From assembly GCA_031553675.1 (NCBI GenBank), contig JAVBLF010000016.1, positions 1 through 64,000 of the forward strand: a stretch of 64,000 bases of DNA, written 5' to 3'. This stretch comes from JAVBLF01 sp031553675. Its GTDB lineage: Bacteria > Bacillota > Clostridia > Christensenellales > CALWSW01. The position numbers and the translations under genes were made by a program. This document shows, piece after piece, positions 1-6,304 of this stretch. The notes below the pieces were generated by a model. The model made no database searches, was not told the origin of the DNA, and worked only from the letters and a program-made list of their open reading frames with translations. Every line of letters begins with the position of its first letter. The stretch's first letter is position 1.

Positions 1-1
1 T

Positions 2-73
2 GGAAAAATGGAAAATTATTCATTGTCAGATTACGTTGAGTACAATGCAAATGGGCAATACTGGGTACAATAA
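2..73 (+). CDS. possible C-terminal end of a gene cut by the left edge
   Basis: One frame is open from the window edge to a TAA at 71-73 and gives about 23 residues ending NGQYWVQ, rich in Tyr, Asn and Ser. It could be the tail of a protein that starts outside the window. It is too short to assign to a family, and an AT-rich stretch of this length can be open by chance. Confidence 0.2.
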   Translation, partial: GKMENYSLSDYVEYNANGQYWVQ

Positions 74-99
74 TATAGCTAATTCGATTTAGAATAGGC

Positions 100-218
100 C
101 TAGATAGCGTCATGAATCGAATCAGAACACTTCGAATGGAGCTTGAGCCAGTTTTTTAAATTAGCCCAGGCATGTTCAATGCGATTTTTATTCGGTTTGC
201 AAATAGGCTTGCGCTATA
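100..218 (-). pseudogene. degenerate IS630-like transposase remnant
   Basis: The minus strand reads through about 35 codons containing NRIEHAWANLKNWLK and ending SIHDAI before a TAG. This resembles the tail of the DDE_3 domain of IS630-type transposases, where a NPIEHxWxxLKxWLR segment follows the last catalytic acidic residue. An in-frame stop lies just upstream and no terminal repeats are visible, so only a decayed 3' fragment remains. The surrounding DNA is clearly more AT-rich than the rest of the window, in keeping with an old insertion. The family call rests on this short motif alone. Confidence 0.45.
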
Positions 219-258
219 GTACCACTTCCATTTAAGCTACGATTATGAATGGAGGCCG

Positions 259-465
259 TTGAAGCAATTGCGCCTTGAAAAATATTGGGTCAGTCTAATG
301 ATTTCGCTGATGTCAACGCCTTTGTGTTACTTAACTACATTTTTAACTACAGTTAGTGGCGCGTCAATTGATTCGTTTTTACATAATATATTGGTATGCA
401 TCTCGATAAACACAATTTCTTTGATCATTGCTTTGTCTGTAAAGAACGATGCCACGATTGAGTGA
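259..465 (+). CDS. possible small two-segment membrane protein
   Basis: This is a 68-residue frame starting with TTG. A GGAGG at 251-255 precedes it, but the spacing of about 3 bases is short. The product has a basic N-terminus (MKQLRLEKY) and two hydrophobic stretches, about residues 10-32 and 42-61, so it could be a small inner-membrane protein. I recognise no family. It lies in the AT-rich left flank next to a transposase remnant and could be spurious or a fragment. Confidence 0.3.
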   Translation: MKQLRLEKYWVSLMISLMSTPLCYLTTFLTTVSGASIDSFLHNILVCISINTISLIIALSVKNDATIE

Positions 466-533
466 CAAATGCAAATAATTAAGGGCGAGTTTACTTCGTG
501 AAGCACTCCCAGCACAAAGAATTGATTGGCTTT

Positions 534-589
534 AGAATCGCCATGACTCGAGGCATTCGTAGATTCCTCCTGTCTATGGCGATTCTTTT
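534..589 (+). terminator. long hairpin with T-run
   Basis: The 11-base arms 534-544 (AGAATCGCCAT) and 576-586 (ATGGCGATTCT) pair perfectly around a loop of about 31 bases and are followed by TTTT. It may terminate whatever is transcribed from the left. The loop is long for a simple terminator, so another structured element is possible. Confidence 0.45.
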
Positions 590-650
590 GTGAATATACT
601 ATAATATACAACATATCAAATCCAGGCATCGCACCGATCGAAAAATCCGT

Positions 651-679
651 TTGACAAATGTCCGCGCGTTGCATATACT
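651..679 (+). promoter_or_regulatory. sigma-A type promoter of ribU
   Basis: TTGACA at 651-656 and TATACT at 674-679 are separated by 17 bases. The expected start near 686 lies just upstream of the FMN riboswitch. Confidence 0.8.
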
Positions 680-707
680 GATCGCAGGCGATGGATGCGT
701 CCGTCGC

Positions 708-830
708 AGTTCTTCGGGGCAGGGTGAAATTCCCTACCGGCGGTACAGTCCGCGAGCCTGCCAAGGCCGATTCGGTGCGATTCCGAAACCGACAGTCAAA
801 GTCTGGATGGGAGAAGAACGTTAGGGTTTG
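708..830 (+). promoter_or_regulatory. FMN riboswitch (RFN element)
   Basis: The conserved RFN blocks are present in order: GGGGCAGGGTGAAATTCCC, ACCGGCGGT, AGTCCGCGAGC, GATTCGGTG, CCGACAGT, and GTCTGGATGGGAGAAG. The element senses flavin mononucleotide. A terminator follows directly, so it most likely works by transcription attenuation of the riboflavin transporter gene downstream. Confidence 0.97.
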
Positions 831-859
831 CTTTGTGGCGGCGTGCGCCGTCTGCGGCT

Positions 860-887
860 CCTGAGACGTTCTCAGGGGTCTTTTCGT
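860..887 (+). terminator. riboswitch-controlled terminator
   Basis: CCTGAGA (860-866) pairs with TCTCAGG (870-876), followed by a T-rich run. It sits between the FMN aptamer and the ribU start, where an expression-platform terminator is expected. Confidence 0.75.
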
Positions 888-950
888 TTGTCAACGCGAA
901 TCTGACCCCGCTGTGTGCTTCGGTTGCGAAGCGGAAAGGATGGGCTTGAC

Positions 951-1595
951 ATGTCGAATCAAGGCAAAGAAGCTGCCGTTAAGCGCGGCATACCGGTACG
1001 GGTTGTTGGCGTCGGAGCGTTTTCGACGAAGAACCTCGTCAAAACCGCCATTTTGGCGGCGATCGCCACGGTGCTGATGTACATGGAAATCGGTATGCCG
1101 TTCGTGATGCCCTGGCTCAAACTCGATTTTTCGGAGGTACCGGCACTGCTGGCGGCGTTTAGCATGGGGCCGTTGGCGGGCATTTTTGTCGATCTGATCA
1201 AAAATGCCTTCAAGTGCCTGAACACCAACTCGGGTTTTGTGGGCGAGATCGCCAGCTTCATCACGGGCGTATGCCTCGTCGTTCCGGCGGGGTGGATCTA
1301 TCGGCGCTACCACACGCGAAAAGGCGCGATGCTCGGCTTGTCGGTCGGGGTGGTGCTCTTCTGCATTGCGGGCGCACTGCTGAACATCTACGTGCTGCTG
1401 CCGCTCTACGCGACGCTCTTCATGGGAAGCACGGAAAACGTCATCGCGATGGCGCAAGGCATCTATCCGAGCATCCAGAGTCTGGTGGGCGTGGCCGTGA
1501 TCGGCACGACGCCGTTCAACGCATTCAAGGGGATCGCAGTGTCGGCCGTGACGCTCTTGCTTTACAAGCCGCTCTCGCCGCTGCTGCGAAAATAG
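951..1595 (+). CDS. ribU: riboflavin ECF transporter S component
   Basis: This 214-residue membrane protein has about six hydrophobic segments. It contains the RibU signature KLDFSEVPALLAAFSMGPLAG, then VDLIKN, which together line the riboflavin site in known RibU proteins. It binds riboflavin or FMN and docks on the shared EcfAA'T module, which is not in this window. The upstream FMN riboswitch independently supports the substrate. I chose the ATG at 951 because GGAAAGGA precedes it by about 10 bases; a longer frame from GTG at 915 would begin with a poor leader. A hydrophilic basic N-terminus of about 25 residues precedes the first membrane segment. Confidence 0.94.
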   Translation: MSNQGKEAAVKRGIPVRVVGVGAFSTKNLVKTAILAAIATVLMYMEIGMPFVMPWLKLDFSEVPALLAAFSMGPLAGIFVDLIKNAFKCLNTNSGFVGEIASFITGVCLVVPAGWIYRRYHTRKGAMLGLSVGVVLFCIAGALLNIYVLLPLYATLFMGSTENVIAMAQGIYPSIQSLVGVAVIGTTPFNAFKGIAVSAVTLLLYKPLSPLLRK

Positions 1596-1603
1596 GAGTT
1601 CAT

Positions 1604-2086
1604 TTGGAAGGACATGAGACGAAGAGCGCGCGCGATCGTGTGAAGTGGATCGCGCGCGATGAAGGTGAAACCGAATCGATGGGCGCGCGCCTGGCCAAAT
1701 CGGTCGCGGCGGGCGCCTTCGTTGCGTTGCGCGGCGATCTCGGCGCGGGCAAGACGGCGTTCGCGCGGGGATTTGCGGCGGCGTTGGGGGACGCGGGCGC
1801 GTCCAGCCCGACCTTTTCGATCGCCCACGAGTACGAAACAGAGCCGCCGGTCTACCACTTCGACGTCTATCGCTTGGGCGGCGAGGAGGATCTTGAGGCG
1901 ATCGGCTTCGACGACTATCTGCGGCGAAGCGGCGTCATTTTGATGGAATGGCCGGAGCGCGTCGAGGGGCGATTGCCGGATAACCGCTACGAAGTGCGGA
2001 TCGAGCGCATGGGGGACAACGAGAGGTCGATCGCGATCGAGGCGCTAGGGGCATATCGCGCTGCTTGGAAGGGGGACACGCTGTGA
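1604..2086 (+). CDS. tsaE: tRNA t6A ADP-binding component TsaE
   Basis: TsaE is the ATPase of the bacterial TsaB-TsaD-TsaE complex, which adds threonylcarbamoyl to A37 of ANN-decoding tRNAs. The product is 160 residues, the usual size. It shows Walker A GDLGAGKT near residue 44, the family motif SSPTFSIAHEYE, HFDVYRL, and EWPERVEG near the end. The start is a TTG at 1604, five bases after AGGAG; the ATG-initiated longer frame runs back through ribU and is rejected. It lies nine bases after ribU and its stop overlaps the GTG of tsaB, so tsaE-tsaB-rimI are translationally linked. Confidence 0.95.
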   Translation: MEGHETKSARDRVKWIARDEGETESMGARLAKSVAAGAFVALRGDLGAGKTAFARGFAAALGDAGASSPTFSIAHEYETEPPVYHFDVYRLGGEEDLEAIGFDDYLRRSGVILMEWPERVEGRLPDNRYEVRIERMGDNERSIAIEALGAYRAAWKGDTL

Positions 2087-2778
2087 CGATCTGTGCGCTG
2101 GAGACTTCGGGTTTGGTCGCGTCGGCGGCGCTGCTGTCTGACGGGGCGATCGTCGCCGAAGAGACGCTCGACGGGCAACTGACCCATTCGCAGATCGCGC
2201 TGCCCATGCTGGAGTGTATGTTGGAGCGTGCGGGTGTCGCGATCGGGGCGATCGACGCGTTTGCCGTCAACTGCGGGCCGGGATCGTTCACGGGGCTCCG
2301 GATCGGCATCTGCGGCGTCAACGCGATGGCGATGGCGGCGGGAAAGCCGGTCGTCGCGGTCGATTCGCTCGCAGTGCTGGCGGGAAATTTGCCGTTTGCG
2401 GGCTGGGTTTGCAGCTTGATCGACGCGCGGAACGATCAGGTGTATGCGGGTCTCTTCGATTGTACGTGTGGGTTTCCCCAAGCAGAAGGGGCGCTGTTCG
2501 CCGGATCGATCGCCGATTGGCTGCGGGATCTGCCGGAGGAGGGCGGGATCGTCTTTGTGGGGGATGGCGCCAAGGCGCAGCGAGCCGCGATCGAGGCGCA
2601 ATTGCGCGAAAGGGCGCGTTTCGCGCCGGCGCATGCGATGGCTCACCGCGCGGGGACCTTGGCGGCGATCGCGGAAAGTTATGCGCGGGCAGGGATGGTC
2701 TGTGAGGAGGCCCAGCCGCTGTATCTGCGTGTACCCCAGGCCGTCCGGCAGAAGCAGCAGAGGGAGGCGGATCTTTGA
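2083..2778 (+). CDS. tsaB: tRNA t6A complex subunit TsaB
   Basis: TsaB is a catalytically inactive ASKHA-fold paralogue of TsaD that scaffolds the t6A complex. The 231-residue product starts with ALETSG and contains CGPGSFTGLRIG near residue 65, the family hallmark. It begins at a GTG overlapping the tsaE stop (GTGA), with GGAAGGGGG upstream. The downstream rimI start overlaps its own stop. tsaD is not in the window. Confidence 0.95.
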   Translation: MTICALETSGLVASAALLSDGAIVAEETLDGQLTHSQIALPMLECMLERAGVAIGAIDAFAVNCGPGSFTGLRIGICGVNAMAMAAGKPVVAVDSLAVLAGNLPFAGWVCSLIDARNDQVYAGLFDCTCGFPQAEGALFAGSIADWLRDLPEEGGIVFVGDGAKAQRAAIEAQLRERARFAPAHAMAHRAGTLAAIAESYARAGMVCEEAQPLYLRVPQAVRQKQQREADL

Positions 2779-3254
2779 TAGCCAGCGAATGGGACGCGAT
2801 GGTGATTCGGGATTTGCGGCAGGAGGATCTCGATCGCATGGCCGAGCTCGAACAGATTTGCTTTGCGGTGCCCTGGACGCGCGACATGCTCGCCGAAGAG
2901 CTGCGAAATCCGGACGCGCGTTACGTGACGGTCTGGAGCGGTGCCGAGATGTTCGGGTATGGCGGGTACTGGCGCATCATCGATGAAGCGCACGTGACGA
3001 ACGTCGCGATCGCGCCGGCATGGCGGGGGCGCGGCTTCGGTGAGGCGCTCATGCGGGCTTTGATCGGGCGGGCGGTGGCGGAAGGGCTCACGGCGATGAC
3101 GCTCGAAGTCCGGCAGGGCAATGAAGTGGCGAAGGCGCTCTACGCCAAGCTCGGCTTTGTGGCGATCGGCGTGCGTCCGCGCTACTATCCGGACGGGGAA
3201 AACGCGCTGATCCTGTGGAAGCGCGACATGCCTGAAGGAATTACCAATTCTTGA
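2775..3254 (+). CDS. rimI: ribosomal protein S18-alanine N-acetyltransferase
   Basis: This 159-residue GNAT acetyltransferase uses acetyl-CoA to acetylate a protein N-terminus, classically ribosomal protein S18. The acetyl-CoA loop is visible as RGRGFGEALMRALI near residue 82, followed by LEVRQGNEVAKALYAKLGF, typical of RimI. The start is a TTG overlapping the tsaB stop, with AGGGAGG seven bases upstream. The neighbourhood tsaE-tsaB-rimI is the standard Clostridia arrangement and decides the name over a generic GNAT call. Confidence 0.9.
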   Translation: MIASEWDAMVIRDLRQEDLDRMAELEQICFAVPWTRDMLAEELRNPDARYVTVWSGAEMFGYGGYWRIIDEAHVTNVAIAPAWRGRGFGEALMRALIGRAVAEGLTAMTLEVRQGNEVAKALYAKLGFVAIGVRPRYYPDGENALILWKRDMPEGITNS

Positions 3255-3279
3255 CGCGTTCGGACAGGCGATCTATAAT
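3251..3279 (+). promoter_or_regulatory. promoter upstream of secD
   Basis: TTGACG (3251-3256) and TATAAT (3274-3279) are spaced 17 bases apart. The -35 box overlaps the rimI stop codon. It should drive secD-secF. Confidence 0.75.
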
Positions 3280-3396
3280 AAACGATGTGTGCTTGGCGCG
3301 CATCGTTTTGGTTTGCACACGGGGCCGTTTGGCAAGACGTGGCGGAACCGAGGGGGCGTATGGGCACCGAATTGAAAACTGAGGAGGAGTTTGGCA

Positions 3397-4707
3397 GTGA
3401 GCAAGGGAAAAAGCCGCGCGGCGCTGATCGCAATTGTCGTGATCGTCGCGCTCCTGGGCGTGTTGTCCATGACAGGTTTCCCCATCAGCAGCACGAGCTA
3501 CATCATGCCGTTTTACAAGGGCATTCAGCTCGGCGCGGAGTCGTCCGGCGGGGTTGTTGCGATTTTCAAGCCGCAGCTTGCGAACGAAAAAACGACGGCG
3601 CTTCGCATGAACAAGGCTGTCGAGGCCATGAAAAAGCGCATGGAGATCAATGGATTCATGGATGCCAAGGTCGTGCGCGTCGGCGAAGACCAGATCCGTT
3701 TGGAGTACACGAACAACAACCTGGTCAACGATGCTCCTTACACCGAAATGTTGGCCAAGGAAAACAACTTGCTCTGCCTCGACCCTGACGGCAATGTCGT
3801 GTTCGACTCTTCGAACATCGTGGCTGTACAGCCTGGCACCGACAGCGCGACGCAGAAATACGGCATCAGTTACCAGCTCGACCGCAAAGGCGCAGCGGCG
3901 CTGAAGAAAGTGACCGAGACGCGAACGGGCGAAAACATGATTTTTTCGCTCAACAACGAGACGATCGCGGCCCAGCAGATCCAGAAACCGATCGTCAACG
4001 GCCAGAGCATGATCACGCAGGACGAGTTGGATCAAGAAGGCTCGATCGAAATGGCGATGATGGTGTCGGGCGGGCCCTTGCCCTTCCCGATGACGCGCGC
4101 GGATCTGACTTTCTTCGAAGGCGCGGTTCCGCGGGCGGACATGCATAGCACGGTGTTGTTCACCTTCCTGCTGCTCCTGATCGGGGCGGTGGCGCTGATC
4201 GTCATCTACCGCGCAAACGGCGCGGCAGCGGCCATCGGACTGGCTTGCTTCGCGTTTTTGCAGCTCTTGGCGCTTTCGACGATCGAGAGCATTCGTCTTT
4301 CGACCGCGTCGATGGCGGGCGTCGTTGCGGCGATTCTCATGGCTTACTCGACGGCGTTGATCCTGCTCGAGGCGACCCACGCCGAGGTCCTTGACGGGAA
4401 ATCGCCATCCGGTGCGGTGGCCGCCGGGATGAGTCGATCGTTCGGTATCCTGCTCGACGTACATCTCGTCGCAGCCTTGATCGGAGCGGCCTGCTTCTTC
4501 CTCGGAACGGTTTGGCTGCGCGACGCCGCGATCACGCTTTTGGTCGGGCTTGCCTTCGATGTGTTCGTGCTGGTGGGCGTGCTCTACGGCTGCCAACGCC
4601 TCTTTGCCAACACGACGGATCGCCCGGAATCGTTCACGCGCTTCGGCAAAGCGCCCGAAGTGGTGGCGGATCGTTCCAAAAAGAAAAAAAGCGCCAAGAA
4701 AGCGTAA
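3397..4707 (+). CDS. secD: divergent SecD preprotein translocase subunit
   Basis: SecD works with SecF after SecYEG and uses the proton gradient to pull translocated proteins outward. The 436-residue product has an N-terminal membrane segment and a P1-like region: GIQLGAESSGG in place of GLDLQGG, then AVEAMKKRMEINGF. NIVAVQPG and the P1 tail through ETIAAQQIQKPIVNG follow, then five hydrophobic C-terminal segments. The region that normally reads GMAVDANVLIFERI is LMAYSTALILLEA, so the conserved Asp and Arg are missing. Start GTG 3397 is chosen because GAGGAGGAG lies at proper distance; TTG 3391 is too close. Assignment rests on domain order and on the secF neighbour. Confidence 0.85.
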   Translation: MSKGKSRAALIAIVVIVALLGVLSMTGFPISSTSYIMPFYKGIQLGAESSGGVVAIFKPQLANEKTTALRMNKAVEAMKKRMEINGFMDAKVVRVGEDQIRLEYTNNNLVNDAPYTEMLAKENNLLCLDPDGNVVFDSSNIVAVQPGTDSATQKYGISYQLDRKGAAALKKVTETRTGENMIFSLNNETIAAQQIQKPIVNGQSMITQDELDQEGSIEMAMMVSGGPLPFPMTRADLTFFEGAVPRADMHSTVLFTFLLLLIGAVALIVIYRANGAAAAIGLACFAFLQLLALSTIESIRLSTASMAGVVAAILMAYSTALILLEATHAEVLDGKSPSGAVAAGMSRSFGILLDVHLVAALIGAACFFLGTVWLRDAAITLLVGLAFDVFVLVGVLYGCQRLFANTTDRPESFTRFGKAPEVVADRSKKKKSAKKA

Positions 4708-4720
4708 GGAGGACGGAAAC

Positions 4721-5623
4721 ATGACACGACAAAAGACATTTTGGATCGCGCTCGCCGCGGTCGCCGTCCTCGCAGCGATCGGGGCTGTGATGCACTTTGC
4801 GTCGGGCGCGAATGCGGGCGCCGCGATGCTTCGATACCAGAATCCCGCGGGCGTGGATGCAAAGGCCATTGGCGACACGCTGGCGCAAGCGGGTGTGACG
4901 GTGCAATCGATCGAGGCCGGAAGCTCGACGAAGGGCGGCACGCTCGATCGTGTGGAGATCCGCGTATCCGCGGATGATGGACAAAAAGCCTTTGATGCAT
5001 TGAAAACGGCGCACGCGAGCGCACTGATCGGCGATGTCGTGCCCGAAAGCGACGCGCCGGACGACGGCACTGGTGCCGCCGCCACCCCTGAAGCGGTTGA
5101 GCGCCTTTACGAGGCGGAGGCCGTCGGCGTCGATTACCCGGCGCGCACGCTGGTGCTCAGCGCCCTGTGGATTGCGGTCGGCGCACTGGTGGCCTGTGTG
5201 TACATGGTGATCCGCTTCGGTTGGCAGGCCGGCGTCAGCGCCTTTGTGATGGCCGCCATCGACGTCGCGTTCGTGCTCGGCGTGACCTGGATCGTCCGCA
5301 CGCCGGCAGGGGTTCGCTTGCTGCCGGTCGCCGCGATGATCGCCGTCTACTCCTTCGTCAACAGCGCGGCGCTCTTCGACGCCTTCCGCGCACTGCGCAA
5401 GCAAGCCGCCAAAACGGAGGACTGGCAGGAAAGTGGTGTCGCCCAGACCAAATTCCGCGCGATCGCGCTGGGGGTGTTTGGCGTAGCCCTTTTGATCGCC
5501 GTCGCGATCTTTGGCTACCAGGGGCTGATGTCCTTCGCGCTGCCCGCCATGCTGGGGGTCGCGTTCGGCACGTTCTCGACCCGGCACATGACGCCTGCCC
5601 TGTATCACATGCTCGCCAAGTGA
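4721..5623 (+). CDS. secF: divergent SecF preprotein translocase subunit
   Basis: SecF partners SecD in the membrane. The 300-residue protein has an N-terminal membrane helix, a small periplasmic-type domain (RYQNPAGVDAKAIGDTLAQAG), and five hydrophobic segments. The motif normally written GYSxNDTIVVFDR appears as AVYSFVNSAALFDAF, so the conserved Asn-Asp pair of the fourth segment is gone, matching the loss in SecD. RBS AAGGAGG precedes the ATG at 4721; the longer upstream frame lies inside secD and is rejected. A terminator follows within 25 bases, closing a two-gene operon. Confidence 0.82.
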   Translation: MTRQKTFWIALAAVAVLAAIGAVMHFASGANAGAAMLRYQNPAGVDAKAIGDTLAQAGVTVQSIEAGSSTKGGTLDRVEIRVSADDGQKAFDALKTAHASALIGDVVPESDAPDDGTGAAATPEAVERLYEAEAVGVDYPARTLVLSALWIAVGALVACVYMVIRFGWQAGVSAFVMAAIDVAFVLGVTWIVRTPAGVRLLPVAAMIAVYSFVNSAALFDAFRALRKQAAKTEDWQESGVAQTKFRAIALGVFGVALLIAVAIFGYQGLMSFALPAMLGVAFGTFSTRHMTPALYHMLAK

Positions 5624-5645
5624 GAGCAAGACTCCGATGCGATCA

Positions 5646-5670
5646 AAAGTGGCCGTCAAGGCCACTTTTT
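5646..5670 (+). terminator. terminator after secF
   Basis: AAAGTGGCC (5646-5654) pairs with GGCCACTTT (5660-5668) around GTCAA, followed by a T-run. This is a strong intrinsic terminator. Confidence 0.85.
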
Positions 5671-5678
5671 CGATGGCG

Positions 5679-5708
5679 TTGACTTTCCCCAACACCCTGC
5701 ACTATACT
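5679..5708 (+). promoter_or_regulatory. promoter of the DUF1622 gene
   Basis: TTGACT (5679-5684) and TATACT (5703-5708) are 18 bases apart, just after the secF terminator. Confidence 0.65.
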
Positions 5709-5794
5709 AATGTTACATTCATGTTTGACAAGCAAAGATCACTTCGCAACGGATGAACAACACCCAACGCTTTCGACGACAGTCAGGAGGGAAT

Positions 5795-6247
5795 GTGTTA
5801 GATCAAGTCGAACACGTGATGCTGCAAATCTCGAAGTGGATCGCGCTCGTTTTGGAGTGCATGGTCGTATTTACGCTGTTTGCGACGGGGGTCAATGCGT
5901 TTTGGCGGTATTTCCGACACAAGACGCGCGTGCGTATGTTTTTTGCTAAGGGCATGTCGACGGCACTGAGTTTCAAGCTCGCCAGTGAGATTGTCCGCAC
6001 GGTTGTCGTGCGCGACATCCAGGAGCTGATCTTCGTCGGTGTGATCATCGTGCTCAATGCAGGGCTTTCTTTTCTCATCCATTGGGACATCAAGGCCGAA
6101 GAAGAAGTCGAGATGCGGGAAAAACAGGACGCGATCGAAGAAGAGCGGATCGCACGCCAAGCCGCTGCGACCCAAGATCGCAACCGTGCCGCGCGGCGTG
6201 CCGAACAGAACGCATCAATGCAACGTCCTTTCCCGCCGAAGCTGTAG
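5795..6247 (+). CDS. DUF1622-like membrane protein
   Basis: The predicted product is 150 residues. A first hydrophobic helix (ISKWIALVLECMVVFTLFATGV) is followed by FKLASEIVRTVVVRDIQELIFVGVIIVLNAGLS and HWDIKAEEE. Together these resemble DUF1622 membrane proteins, whose function is unknown. The C-terminal 40 residues are charged, with Arg/Glu/Ala runs, and probably form a cytoplasmic helix. I prefer GTG 5795, directly after AGGAGGG, although the spacing is short. ATG 5753 would add 14 residues but has no ribosome site. It sits alone between secF and recJ, an insertion in the usual Clostridia order. Confidence 0.7.
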   Translation: MLDQVEHVMLQISKWIALVLECMVVFTLFATGVNAFWRYFRHKTRVRMFFAKGMSTALSFKLASEIVRTVVVRDIQELIFVGVIIVLNAGLSFLIHWDIKAEEEVEMREKQDAIEEERIARQAAATQDRNRAARRAEQNASMQRPFPPKL

Positions 6248-6304
6248 CGGCGGCTTGCAAGAAGTGGCGGCGCCCGCAAAAACGCGCCGAACGTGTGAGA
6301 CGAC

